DNA from: Penium margaritaceum
Taxonomy: Eukaryota > Streptophyta > Zygnematophyceae > Desmidiales > Peniaceae
Length of the DNA: 64,000 nt
Direction: 5' to 3'
NCBI GenBank assembly: GCA_023375785.1
Contig: SZWC01001599.1
Span: 59,402-123,401, forward strand
The translations under genes and the position numbers were made by a program. Shown here piece after piece: positions 43,136-54,670 of the stretch; the stretch's first letter is position 1, and the number at the start of each line of letters is the position of its first letter. The notes under the pieces were generated by a model, which worked only from the letters and a program-made list of their open reading frames with translations, was not told where the DNA came from and made no database searches.

Positions 43136-45514
43136 CATTGAGACATGATAGAGCTTGCACGCAAACTCACGCGTGTAGCTTGCGTCGTAATTGACGCCAC
43201 CACTACAGCTGCAGCCACATTTGCTGCCGCACCTCGTGCCGCACACGCCCCTGCTTCCACATCTGTGGGACATGCTGTTGAGTCCTACACTGAGGCTGCA
43301 GTAGTAGCCGGACCAGCAGCTACATCAGCAGCAGATGTTGGGACATAGTTGGCCGCACCCGCAGCAGATGTGGCTTCTTCAACAGCTCCTGCAACCTCTG
43401 TTGTGTCTACAACCGCCTTGGCTATCCAAACCTCCACAGCCATTACCATTGTATCTGCCGGGTTTTAACCTTCTAACATCACCATCCTGATTACATCGGC
43501 CATATTTGTACCGGCAGTTCTCCCTACTATGGGTGTTGCATTCACCACAGGTGTTCTGGCCTTGGTAGTTTGAACTAAATCCCTCATGTCTGTCCTGTCT
43601 GCTGCAGCTGCTTCCATTGTTTGACCAATCCTTGCCTTTTTTGGCAGCCCTTCCTGTACCTCATGAGGGCTCGTGGTCTTTCTCTCTTCTTCTTGAACGC
43701 TGTATCTCTCCTCTGCTATGGCTTGTCTATGTGCCTTGGGTCGGGTTGTCCTGCAGCACATCCAATGTGCCTGAGGCACCTCCAGTTTTCCCATATCCAC
43801 TGGGGCATGGGAAACTCTGCCAATTTTTTTGGATAGGGCCCCTCATTCGTCACCATGCCTGGTGACGATGATTCGGCCATAACGGGCCTTCAACGTGAGC
43901 TGAACCTCGCTCGCGAGGCTCAGCATGAGGCGGAAGAATGCCTCAAAATTTCCAATGACAACTGCGTTGCCTTTACAGACGAAGTACCTGTAATTGTGCT
44001 AAAGTTTCTGCCTGCTGCCTCTGTCTTACCGGCTGTGACTCTGGTGGCACCAGTGCAGGTGCCTCTACCACCCCATCCGCCACTAACACCGAAGCTCCAG
44101 ACCCTGCTGACCCTATTGTCGCTCCATCTGGTGTCAATCCTACCGTTGTCTCTCGCTAGCATGAATTCTTCTCTAAGCCTCCCGTCCTGTCCACTGGACT
44201 TGTCTTCTCCTCTTGGGAGACCTGCTTCAGTGCATGGGCACAAGGGGAATGCCTATGGGAGTACTATTTCTCAACCGTCTCTTCCTTCAAGCCTGTTGCT
44301 GCTGAGTTCACCCATGCTGTTGGTGCCCTCATTGCAGCTGCGCCTCAGAACCTTGTCGATGACTCAACACGTACAATGCGGACCCCTCAGCCTAGTGTCT
44401 GGCTGAACCCATCGATGCATACATCATGCTTCAGCGTCGCACAACCATCACTGGTCAGGCGGCTCAAAGCACCCTCACAGTGTAGTTCAACATGCTCTTG
44501 ATGCATGCCGATAATTCAGCTGACGCGTATTGGTCGTGCGGGCTGAGACGGCTTCGCGAGCTTGGTGAGGCAGCGCCGAGTCAGCTGTAGGCCGTGCACA
44601 CCATGGTCAACATGTTGATCCGTAAACCTTCTGAACTTCTCCGCATGTTCAAAGCTGCTGAGTTACAACGCCTCACTTCCGAGCCCGTTCCACCCCGGTC
44701 CCCACCTGGTTTCCTTGCCCTCTGGGACTTCGTCGCTGAGAGGCTTGTTGCCTGGTGGACCAGCCCCCAGGACAAACGTCTTCACCGCATTGTTGCCGCC
44801 GGTGTCACTGCTGCCACCACTACCTCCTCCTCTCCCATCTCTTCTACAACATCTTCTTCTACGTCCTCTTTTTTGTTGACCTCTATGGCCACAGCTCTTG
44901 CTTCTCAGGGACATGGACGTGGCCGCAGTCGCGGACGGGGCAAGGTGAAAGCCAAAACTACCACACCGTCCCATGTTCCTGGTAAGGTTGTATGCTCGAA
45001 CTGTAGCTCCTTCGAGCACTCAACTCGCAAGTTCCCTGAGCCCCCTGCGATCTGCATCTCGCACGCGCCATGCGTGTGCAGTGGGCCAGCACTACCGGCT
45101 CCTCCTCCTCCTCCTCCGGTGCCAGCTCCAATTCCAGCTCCTCATCCCGGACCGCCAGCTTTTCCTCTGCCCGGGTCTACTCCACTGCTAGCATCTCCGT
45201 TTCTCCATCCATCCCATACACTTGGGGATGGCACCGTCCTACGGGGTGCCCACCTATATTGGACCACCTTCCCCGGCCTACACTCTTCCTCGACGGTTTC
45301 CTCTCCCCACGAGTTCACTAGCTCCATCGTCCGCACCACCCGTCGACGGTGAGCACCAGCTTTAGCAATCTCTTTATCACCGCCTTCACCTTCGCAATCA
45401 GGGAGGTGAGATTGTGTCTTCAGTGGCTACAGGTCTTGCTTTTCATACTGGCATAGTTCTTCGTGGGCCCCCCCAGAAATGTTGTTGATCTGTCGTCCAC
45501 GTTTTTTATGTGGG
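43136..45514 (+). pseudogene. Gag and start of protease of element E
   Basis: Gag begins MPGDDDSAITGLQRELNLAR at 43855 with a heptad-like helical start. It continues in shifted frames (AYIMLQRRTTITGQAAQSTLTVQ) and then openly from 44594 (MLIRKPSELLRMFKAAELQR, GFLALWDFVAERLVAWW). A basic GRGRSRGRGKVK tract precedes a degraded zinc knuckle, CSNCSSFEHSTRKF. A proline-rich tail follows. 43136-43850 is leader with only broken frames. Confidence 0.78.
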
Positions 45515-45519
45515 TTGGG

Positions 45520-46219
45520 TGCTGGCCTGAGGGTGAGTGTACACCCTGAAGGGTCCCTAGTAGTGGTTGGTTCACACCACCAACTGTTTTTGGAGAGATT
45601 GAAACTGTGGAGGCAACTAGTTCCAAGGATGGCAGAAAACTAGTCAGAGAGTGAGGCAATAGTTTTGGCCTCAATTGACTGGAAATGAACTCTTGATCAA
45701 GGCTCAGAAGCTGTGGAGTTTTATAGCCACTGACTCAAGCTTCCCAAAACACCAAGGCATGCCAGATTTGAAGCCTCCTAGCAGATTCTATGACTTCTAG
45801 AGAGTCCCTTGGTATGCTTTCCTTCTTCCCACCTAGGAAAGCATCCCTTCCCTCCTCTAGAAGCTTCTGCCTCTTCCTAGATTCCTTAGCTTACTTCTAG
45901 TAGGAGGGAAGGTATCCAGAAGACCAGGACACCTCTAGATGCCTTGTAGGACAAGTCACCCCTTCTAGAAGGCAGGCCACCTTCCTGGACCTAACCCTAG
46001 CTTTCTAGAAACCTAGAAAAGTTCTCTAGAAGTTGAGCTAGCTTCCTGACAAATATTCTTCATCTCCCTTCAGGCAGGGCAGAAATTCATCTTGTGGAAC
46101 TTAAACCTGGGCCCTGCCTCTAGAGGTGGACACCATTGACCACTGAACCACTTGGGCTTGTCTTTTTGGTGTTCCTTTTTGGAGTCACTCCTGCCATGGT
46201 GAGGAGCACCTCTCGAACA
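45520..46219 (-). repeat. 3' LTR of element D1
   Basis: On the minus strand TGTTCGAGAGG to GGCCAGCA. Purine tract GCGCAAGGGGGAGAT lies at 46234-46220. tRNA-like module at 46096-46150, decayed. Confidence 0.9.
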
Positions 46220-46234
46220 ATCTCCCCCTTGCGC

Positions 46235-47284
46235 ATCACTCATGGCAGTTGTCCATGCTCAACTTCCAACTCAAGAGGCTTGGGAAAGCCCAAGCTCCAT
46301 GCAAGTAGCATCATGCCTGTCCGTGGGTTGCGCCTTTGTCATGGCATCAGCAAGCATGTCCTTTGTGCCGCAGTGCACAAGGATCACATCACCCTTTGCA
46401 ATGAGGTCTTGTGCAAAGTGATGCCAGATCTTTATGTCCTTGGTCTTCTGGTTTAGCACAAGATTCTTTGTCAGGCTGATGGTGCTCATGTTGTTAGCGT
46501 GTAGCACTCTTGGCTTCTTTTGCGGCACCCCAATCTCCTTGAGCAGTCGCCGCAGCCATAGCGCCTCCTTTGTGGCTTTCGCGATCGCAATGTATTCTTC
46601 CTCACTGCTGGACAACGCCACACAGTCCTACTTCTGGCTTGCCCAAAACACTGCTACACCACCAAGTACAAAAGCATAGCATAATGTTGACTTGCGGTTA
46701 TCAACATCACCTGCCCAGTTAGCATCTGAGTAGCCAACCAACTTGTGGGAGTCAGTCCGGGCTCCCCCTCCAAACACAAGTCGCGACTGTGTCGTCGCCT
46801 TCAAGTAGCGAAGGATTCTCTTGACCGCTTGCCAATGTAGCGGCCCTAGATCAGCAACAAAACGGCTCACTTGTCCCTCGGCAAAGGCAAGATCGGGCCG
46901 CATTGCCACCATGGCATACATTACGCTGCCAACTGCGGACTAGTACGGTACTCTAGGCATATCCTCCTTCTCTTCCTCCGTGCTCGGGCCCATGCTCGAG
47001 CTGAGCTCACATGTGGTTGTCATAGGCATGCCGATGGGGTTGCACTCCTCCATGTTGTAGCGACGGAATACCTCCTGCACGTGTTTTTCTCGACCGATCT
47101 CCAGCGTGCATGTTTTGCAGTCCCTCTTCATGGCGATGCCTAGGTAGTTGTCAAGCTCGTCCATGTCTGTCATCTTAAACCAGCTTCCAAGCTGTTTCTT
47201 TGAGCTCTTAGGCTCTCCCTCATCTGAAGACACAAGGATGAATTCATCCACGTAGAGGAAGACAATTTGGTGGAGCCCAGGCAT
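46235..47284 (-). pseudogene. RT C-terminal part and RNase H of element D1
   Basis: From 47284: LHQIVFLYVDEFILVSSDEGEPKS (active site YVDE, second Asp changed), MDELDNYLGIAMKRD, a stop near 46943, then MYAMVAMRPDLAFAEGQVSRFVADLG, GYSDANWAGDVDNRKST. RNase H tail 46621-46271: SEEEYIAIAKATKEALWLRRLLKE, NNMSTISLTKN, HHFAQDLIAKGDV, LADAMTKAQPTDRH. Confidence 0.88.
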
Positions 47285-47685
47285 TCCTTTTTCCCACCTA
47301 GGAAGGCATCCCTTCCTTCTTCTAAAAGCGTCTGCCCCTTCCTAGATTCCTCAGCTTGCTTCTAGTAGGTGGGAAGGTATCCAGAAGACCAAGACACCTC
47401 TACATGCCTTCTAGAACAAGTCACCCCTTCTAGAAGGTGTGCCACTTTCATGGACCCTCACCTAGCCTTCTAGAAACTTTAAGAGAAACTCTAGAGGTTG
47501 AGCTAGCTTCCTGGCATCTATCTTTCACCTCCCTTGATGGAGGGCCAAAATTGATCTTGTTCAACTTGACCCCGGGCCCCTGCCTCTAGAGGTGGAAATC
47601 ATTAACCACTAGGGCACTTGGGCTTGTCTTTTTGGTTTTCCTATTTGGAGTCACTCATGCCATGGTGAGGAGCATCTCTCCAGCA
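47285..47685 (-). repeat. Partial 3' LTR of element D2
   Basis: Starts TGCTGGAGAG on the minus strand and stops at a TTCCCACC block. The distal third is missing. tRNA-like module at 47560-47615, decayed. Confidence 0.85.
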
Positions 47686-47689
47686 ATCT

Positions 47690-49450
47690 CCCCATTGCGC
47701 GTCACCAATGGCAGTTGTCCATGCTCAACCTACAACTCAGGATGCTTGAGAAAGCCCAAGCTCCATGCAAGTAGAATCATGCCTGTCCTTGGGTTGCGCC
47801 TTTGTCATGGCATCAGCAAGCATGTGCTTTGTGCCATAGTGCACAAGCACCACTTCAACCTTTGCAACGAGGTCTCATGCAAAGTGATGCCGGATCTCTA
47901 TGTGCTTGGTCCTCCGGTGTAGCACAGGGTGTTTGGTCAGGGTGATGGCACTAATGTTGTCAATGTTGAGCGCTTTCGTCTTCTTCTGCGGAACCCCAAT
48001 CTCTTTGAGCAATCGTCACTGCCATAGTGCCTGCATTGCGGCTTCCGTGAGTGTAATATACTCCGCCTCAGTGCTGGACAACGCCACACAGTCTTGTTTC
48101 CGGCTTGCCCAAGACACCGTTGTACCACCCAGCACAAAAGTATTGCCCGATGTTGACTTGTGGTCATCAACGTCACCTGCCTAGTCAGCATCAGAGTAGC
48201 CAACCAATTAGAGGGAGTCCGTCGTGGCTCCCCCTCCAAACACAAGTCGCAACTGTCTCGTTGTCAAGTAGCCGAGGATTCTCTTGACCGCTTGCAAATG
48301 TAGCGGCCCCAGATCAGCAACATAGTGGCTTACTTGTCCCTTGGCAAAGGCAAGATCACGCCATGTTGCCACCATGGCATACATTATGCTACCAACTGCG
48401 GACTGGTACGGTACTCCAGCCATCTCCTCTTTCTCCTCCTCCGTGCTTGGACCCATGCTCAAGCTCAGCTCACACGTGGTTGTCATAGGCATGTCCATGG
48501 GGTTGCAGTCCTCCATGTTGTAGCGGCGGAGCACCTCCTGCACATATTCTTCTCGCACCATCTCCAACGTGTATGCTTTGTGGTCCCTCTTGATGGCAAT
48601 GCCTAGGTAGTAGTGAAGCTCACCCATGTCCATGATCTTAAACCGGCTGTCAAGCTGTTTCTTCAAACTCTTGAGCTCGCCCTCATCCAAATACACGAGG
48701 ATGAGGTCATCCACATAGAGGACGACCATTTGGTTGAGCTTCGACTGCTTCCACATGTACACGCTGTCATCCGCCTCTCAGGGCTTGAAGCCAAGCTCAC
48801 CCATGAAACTGTCCATCTTGAGTTGCCACATGAGCGGAGCTTGCTTCAGAACCTTGCAAAGCCGGCACATCTTCCCCTGCAGTGCATCCACGCCCTGTGG
48901 CACCTCCATGTAGACTTCCTTGTTCAGATCGCCATTGAGGAACGCAGTTTTGGCAGTTTTGACGTCCATATGGTGGATTTTGTAGTCGCGTGCCCCTGCC
49001 ACCGAGAGTATAGTGCGGAATGGAGGCAAACTTGGCCACTGGTGTGAAGGTCTCATCGTAGTACTCCCCTTTTCTCTCAGCATACCCTTTTGATACCAGC
49101 CATGCCTTGTACCGCTCCATTTTCCCCTCTTTTGTGAGATTCTTCGAGAAGACCCACTTGGAGCCGATGCTTTTCTTGCCCTCCGGCCGGTCAACCAGCT
49201 CCCAAGTGTCATTTTCCTTGTGGGAGGCAAGCTTAGATTTTACTGCTCCCTCCCACTCAGCCCCCTCCTTCAGCTCCAGTACCTCCTTCACAGATTGAGG
49301 CTCCTCTTGCATGAAGAAAGGCTTGTGCAAACCCAATCCAAATTCCCTTCTCAGCATGGTACCTCTTTGTCCTTCTTCGTAGATGGCTGCTCGTGCGGGG
49401 CTATTAAGGCGGTTGTTGTTATTGCTGCGCCCTTTTGGTGCCATCCTCTC
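47690..49450 (-). pseudogene. Linker, RT and RNase H of element D2
   Basis: From 49444: MAPKGRSNNNNRLNSPARAA linker, FFMQEEPQSVKEVLELKEGAEW, SKWVFSKNLTKEGKMERYKA, KGYAERKGEYYDETFTPVAKF, a frameshift at about 49025, then MDVKTAKTAFLNGDLNKEVYM, which contains a 3-codon duplication of KTA, and LYVDDLILVYLDE (YVDD intact). Connection VPYQSAVGSIMYAMVATWRDL. RNase H in broken frames to about 47740. Confidence 0.87.
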
Positions 49451-49499
49451 TAAACGCCTGCTCTCCCTCTCTTAGAGACCATGGAGGAACATGGAAAAT

Positions 49500-50772
49500 T
49501 CAGTAATGCCACAGGTCTAGGATTCCTTCATCCTTCGTTGCAAGATTGGCTGCGTTGGACCCCACCCGACTGCCGAGGATCTTTGCACGTAGCAGATACA
49601 AGTTTTCCTCTCTCTTGGTGCGCGCGATAACCTTGCCTTTTCCCTCCTTGCGGATGACGGCCTCCTTCTTTGTGAAGAGTACCTCAAGTCCCTTGTCAGT
49701 AAGGCGGCTGACAGAGAGCACGTTTGCCCAAAACATGGGCATGTGGAGCACGTAGTGGATTGTGCTCGTTACAGGTTTGCCATCCACAATTGACTCAATG
49801 TGGATGTTACCCTCACCGGCGGCTACCTCTGTTTTTTCATTGGCCACCATCATGCGTCGCTCCGAGGCGCCATACGTGACAAATGCCACCCAGTTGCATT
49901 GCGTTTGGCGGCATGATCTGGAGTCAATGATGACAACTCCCGGATCCTTCAAGTCGGTGGAGTGGTACGCCATTAGGGCCTGCTTTTCTTTCTTCCAACC
50001 CTACTACGACTGGTCTGGCTTCTTCTTCGGGCAGTTGCGTGCATAGTGGCCCTCCTAGCCACAGCTGAAACACTCCCCCTGCTTTTCACCCTTCTAGATG
50101 CCCTATTGGCTCCCTTCCACTTGTCGCCTCAACCTCGACTCTGAGGATGAACTGTGTAAGCAAAACTTACACAGTTCATCCTCGACCGCCACGTCGTATC
50201 CACTCATTGTGCACGTACTCAGCAGCCTTTGGGTACTTCAGCTCGTCGGAAGGCCAGCCACCAAGGACTGTGATCAGGGGAGTCCAACTCTCCGGCAACG
50301 CCAGAAGGGGGATCGTAACTTGTAGCTGAGAGTCGACATCCCAACCAGTGGCCATGCACTCCATTGCGAGTGACTCAATCTGTTACATGATCTCCATAAT
50401 GATGTTACCTTTGCTGGCTCGGAGAGTGACGAGTCGTTTGAAGATGAAGAGCTCATTGGCAAGGTTGCTTGACTGGTAGATGGAGCAGAGTTTTGACCAT
50501 GTTTTTGCAGCCAGGGTGCATCCTTGGATGTGCCCAAGTTGTGGTGGGCAGAATGCGGACACAAGGACCGCCGATACATTTTCATTACGCTTCTTGTATG
50601 CGTCCTTCACCTCAGCCGTTGCAGTCTCTAGCGCAGCAGTCTCATCACCCTTCACGAGCTCAAGCAGACCCTTGTCATTAAGGAAGACCTCAAACTGCCA
50701 CCTCATCAAGGTAAAGCCTGTCTTATCAAACTTAAAGACAGTGTTGCTGCTCTCTTCCTTGCTGGTGGCCAT
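49500..50772 (-). pseudogene. Gag-protease of element D2
   Basis: ATG at 50772 (MATSKEESSNTVFKFDKTGF), LMRWQFEVFLNDKGLLELVKG, LGHIQGCTLAAKTWSKLCSIY. Nucleocapsid near 50075: CFSCG, stop, EGHYARNC, so CX2CX4HX4C with a TAG inside. Protease VVIIDSRSCRQTQC near 49930 (Asp-Ser kept, Gly lost), then GKPVTSTIHYVLHMPMFWANVL. It ends at LWHY (49503), the first residues of integrase, where the deletion starts. A snap-back hairpin interrupts gag at 50143-50183. Confidence 0.86.
50143..50183. repeat. Perfect 18-bp snap-back hairpin in D2 gag
   Basis: Arms 50143-50160 (GAGGATGAACTGTGTAAG) and 50166-50183 are exact inverse complements around CAAAA. The D1 homologue (53980-54025) has the left arm but not the right, so D2 gained the right arm. 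Confidence 0.9.
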
Positions 50773-50818
50773 GTCTTGCTATTGGAAGCATGAAATCAAG
50801 CTGGTTTACAGTGGCCCT

Positions 50819-51518
50819 TGTTGGCCTGAAGGTGAGTGTGCACTCTGGAGGGTCCGTATTAGTGGCTGGTTCACACCACCAACTGTTTTTGGAGAGATTG
50901 AAACTGTGGAGGCAACTGCTTCCAAGGATGGCAGAAAACGGATCATAGAGTGTGGAATCAATTTTGGCCTTAATTGACTGGGAATGAACTCTTGATCAAG
51001 GCTCAAAAGCAAAGAAATTTCATAGCTACTGATCTAAGCTTTCCAGAACACCAAAGCATGCCAGATTTGAATCTTCCTAGCAGATTCTATGACTTCTGGA
51101 GTTGCCCTTGATAGGCTGTCCTTTTCCCACCTAGGAAGGCATCCCTTCCTTCCTCTAGAAGCGTCTGCCCCTTCCTAGATTCTTCAACTTGCTTCTAGTA
51201 GGAGGGAAGGTATCCAGACGACCAAGAAACCTCCAGATGACTTGTAGGATAAGTCACCCCTTCTAGAAGGTGTGCCACCTTCCTGGACCTTACCCTAGCC
51301 TTGTAGAAACTCAAGGAGGAACTCTAGAGGTTGAGCTAGCTTCCTGGCATCTATTTTCCACCTCTCTTGAGGCATGGCAGAAACTCATCTTGTAGGACTT
51401 GAACCCGGGCCCCTGCCTCTAGAGGTGGACATCATTAACCACTAAGCCACTTGGGCTTGTCTTTTTGCTGTTCCTTTTTCGAGTCACTCCTGCCATTGTG
51501 AGGAGCATCTCTCCAACA
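50819..51518 (-). repeat. 5' LTR of element D2
   Basis: 700 bp, TGTTGGAGAG to CCAACA on the minus strand. The tRNA-like module (51395-51449) is the cleanest: TGGCTTAGTGG and GGTTCAAGTCC. Its primer site is damaged (AAGGGCCACTG). Confidence 0.9.
51395..51449 (-). promoter_or_regulatory. tRNA-like module in D LTR, both boxes exact
   Basis: Minus strand A box TGGCTTAGTGG (51449-51439) and B box GGTTCAAGTCC (51405-51395), 33 nt apart. Counterparts at 46096-46150, 47560-47615 and 55249-55303. No acceptor stem. Confidence 0.7.
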
Positions 51519-52512
51519 CAAACTACTTACGCACATACACGCTTTGATTCACCTCGCAACACTTGAAGCCAAGCTCACCCATGAAAATGTCCATCTTGAG
51601 GTACCACATGAGTGGAGCTTGCTTCAGTCCATAGAGCGCCTTGCGAAGCCGGCTCACCTTCCCCTCTGGCGCATCCACCTCATCCGTCCCCTCCATGTAG
51701 AATTCCTCGTCCAGATCGCCATTGAGGAATGCAGTTTGACGTCCATTTGGTACATTTTGTAGGCGTGTGGTGCTGCCAATGAGAGGATAGTGCCAATAGA
51801 GGCAAACTTGGTGCAAAGGTCTCGTCGTAGTGCTTCCCCTTTCTCTGTGCATACCTTTTCGCCACCAGCAGCACCCTGTACTACTCCACCTCCACCTCAT
51901 TTGCGAGCTTCTTCGGGAAGACCCACTTGGAGCTGATAACTTTCTTGGCCTCCGGCCGATCAACCAGATCCCAAGTGCCATTGTTCTCGTTGGAGGCAAG
52001 CTCAGATTTCATTGCTCCCTCCCACTCAGCCCCATCCATCTGCTGCAGTGCCTCCTTCATTGATTGAGGCTCCTCTTACTTGAAGAAGGCTTGTGCAAAC
52101 CCACTCTAAATGCCCTTGACGGCATTGTACCTCTTTGTCCTTCTTCACACACGGTTACTCGCTCGGGGGTGTTGAGGCACTTGTTATTGCTGCTGTTCTT
52201 TTTCAGCCCCATCCTCTCCAAGCGCCTGCTCCCCCTCTCTTGGAGACCTTGGAGAGATAGGCTGACTCCTGCCTCCACGTCCACCTCTGGTGCTTTGGAT
52301 TCCTCATCCGAACTGGCCGGAATAAAGTCTGCCGCTCGTCCATCCCTCCGGCAATCCTCTTCGGCTGGTGTTGATGCGAGGACGTCACCCTCATTCACGT
52401 CCTCCGGCGTCTCCCCCTCAAGGAGTGGCATCCACTCTCCCCTCTTGGAGAGACCTGCCTCCTTCTCTGTCCAACGGTTTTTCTCATTGAACGTGACGTT
52501 GTGACTCCGCAC
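51519..52512 (-). pseudogene. Linker and RT N-terminal part of element D1
   Basis: From 52512: linker with LSKRGEWMPLLEGETPEDVNEGD. A frame change near 52060, then RT ENNGTWDLVDRPEAKKVISS-like codons near 51985-51905 (frames shifted), MDVQTAFLNGDLDEEFYMEG near 51740, VSRLRKALYGLKQAPLMWYL, FMGELGFKCCEVNQSVYVRK at 51523. Frameshifts near 51870 and 51760. Confidence 0.82.
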
Positions 52513-52559
52513 AATCTGCTGCCTCCTTGGGTTAAAGAGCAGGTACGCCTTGCTTCCGC

Positions 52560-53300
52560 TCTCATGCCCAAGGAAAACACACCGGCGGATTCATGGGTCC
52601 ATATTTCTCCGCCCTTCATGTGCCTGCACTACCGCATGTGCAACGCAACCAAACATGCGGAGGTGACCCACCGTCCTCCCGCTCCACACCTCTTCTGGCG
52701 TCTTCCATGCATTGCTCTCCTTTTCCTTCAACGGCTTGGTCAGTGTAAGGTTCACTATGTAAGCCGCTATCCATGCCGTCGCTACCTTACACCGTTGTGC
52801 AAAGCCGGCGTCGCTCAACATGGATCGCACCATGATAAAGATTGTGCAATTCGCTATCTCTGCAACACCATTCCGTTGCGGGATGAGTGGAGTTGTTTTG
52901 TGCCACTTAATCCCCTTGCTCTTCATCCAACCAAGGCAGCCCGCATATTCACCGTCGTTGTCACTCGAGAACGCCTTTACCTTCAACTCTGTCTGCCGCT
53001 CCACATCTGCCACAAACTCGTGCATGCACGCAAGGACCTTGTTTTTATGATTTATGAGGCAGAGGTTCAGTTTGCGACTATGGTTGTTGATGAAGGTGAG
53101 AAAGCAGCGAGCTCCGCCGATGGAGCTCTCAAGTAGTCCACACACATCGGTGTTTACAACTGCTAACATTGCCGATGCACGTGTCCCCTTGGCCACAAAC
53201 GGCTACCGTGTCAATCTGCCAACGATGCATGGCTCACATACGGTCTCCTTGGTTCCATCGAGGCCACTGATTTGGAGACCCCGCACCACCTCCCTCTTTG
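52560..53300 (-). pseudogene. Integrase of element D1
   Basis: 53196-52591: VVNTDVCGLLESSIGGARCF (first Asp intact), FSSDNDGEYAGCLGWMKS (second Asp intact), QRNGVAEIANCTIF (Glu intact), AQRCKVATAWIAAYIVNL, PEEVWSGRTVGHLRMFGC. No stop within this stretch, so the three catalytic residues are in one frame. The zinc region lies upstream with CEPCIVGRLTR at 53230. It is the best-kept integrase core of the window. Confidence 0.88.
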
Positions 53301-54620
53301 CCATCTCCTTCACCGTTGATGGAGAAACTTGACAAAGTCGGCGGTACCATGTGTCCAGGTCTCCTTCATCCTTCGTTGCAAAGTTGGCGGCATTTGACCC
53401 CACCTCGCTGCTAAGGATCTTGGCGCATAGAAGGTACAAGTCTTCCTCCATCTTTTCACGCGCAATCACCTCACATTTGCCTTCCTTGCGGATGACGGCC
53501 TCCTTCTTCATCAAGAGCACCTCAAGTCTCTTGTCAGTGAGGCGACTAACAAAGAGCAGGTTTGCCCCAAAGTTGGACATGTGGATCACGTCATGGATTG
53601 TGCTCGTGACAGTTTTTCCGTCCACAGTTGAATCAATGCGGACATTACCCTCACCAACGGCAACCTCTGTTTTGCCATAAGCCACAGTCATGCGTCTCTC
53701 CGAGGCGCCCTGGGTGAAAAATGTCGCCCTGTCGCATTGGGTGTGGCGGCCTGATCCATAGTCAATGACGGCAACTCTCGGATCCTTAAAGTCAGTGGAT
53801 TTGTACGCCATGAGGGCCTGCTCGTCTTTCTTTCTGCCCTTCTGCAACCGGTCTGGCTTCTTCTTGGGATAGTTGCATGCATAGTGGCCCTCCTCTCCGT
53901 AGTTGAAGCACTCACCCTTCTTATCACCCTTCTTCATACTCTGTTTGGTAACCTTTCACTTGTCGCCTCGACCTCCACTGTGAGGATGAACAGTATAAGT
54001 AGGACTTGATTCCTCCATAGTATCTCGACCACCATGTTGCATCCACTCGTTGCGCATGTACTCAGTAACCTTCGGGTACTTCACCTCGTCGGAAGGCCAG
54101 CCACCAAAGACTGTGATCATGGGCCTCCAACTGTCTGGCAAGGCCAGAAGGAGGATCATAGCTTGCTACCGAGAGTCGACCTTCCAACCAGTGGCCACGC
54201 ACTCCGCTACGAGCAACTCAATATGCTCCATGATCTCCATGACGGGGTCACCTTCATTGGCTTGGAGGGTGATGAGTCATTTGAAGATGAAGAGCTGATT
54301 GGCAATATTGCTTGACTGGTAGATGGAGCAGAGTTTCAACCATGCTTTTGCGGCCAGGGTGCATCCTTGGATGTGCCCAAGTTGTCACGGGCATAACGCA
54401 GACACAAGGAGCTCCAATGCCTTTTTGATGCACTTCTTGTATGCCTCCTTCACCTTAGCCATTGTAGTCTTCGGTGGAGCAGTCTCATCATCCTTCACAT
54501 GCACAAGCAGTCCCTTGCTGTCGAGGAAGACCTCAAACTGCCACCTCCACAAGGAAAAACCTGTCCCATCAAACTTCAGGATGGTGCGGCTGCTCTCTTA
54601 CTCGTTGGCTGCCATGTCTT
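53203..54620 (-). pseudogene. Gag-protease of element D1
   Basis: Gag begins near 54615 with MAANE, then a stop (TAA at 54600) and RWQFEVFLDSKGLLV, HIQGCTLAAKAW; several stops. From 53937: KKGECFNYGEEGHYACNYPKK, where two zinc Cys are Tyr. Protease VAVIDYGSGRHTQCD (Ser to Tyr), VTSTIHDVIHMSNFGANLLFVSRL, WYRRLCQVSPSTV. Confidence 0.84.
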
Positions 54621-54653
54621 GATCTAGGAGTTGCCTTGGGACCCCTTAAAGGC

Positions 54654-54670
54654 GTGGGCCCATAACCCTT
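54654..54670 (-). other. Half-tRNA(iMet) primer-binding site of D1
   Basis: Minus strand AAGGGTTATGGGCCCAC, directly next to the LTR at 54671. Confidence 0.88.

Larger units (their letters stand above)
47285..51518 (-). mobile_element. Element D2, Ty1/copia nested in D1
   Basis: 5' LTR 50819-51518; partial 3' LTR 47285-47685 lacking the last ~330 bp. Gag-PR at 50772-49500, then a jump to the RT linker at 49444, so integrase is deleted. RT-RNase H 49230-47700. It sits between halves of D1 RT (YVRK at 51530, LHQIV at 47270). CAAAC (51519-51523) would be a TSD; the other side is deleted. Confidence 0.87.

Noticed and set aside
44594-45352. Host proline/serine-rich gene
   Set aside because: It follows an LTR and primer site, has a basic tract and zinc-knuckle-like CSNC, and connects to gag of element E.
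51395-51449. Independent SINE insertion
   Set aside because: The module is at the same place in all four D LTRs and no own target duplication or A-rich tail is visible, so within this window it belongs to the LTR.
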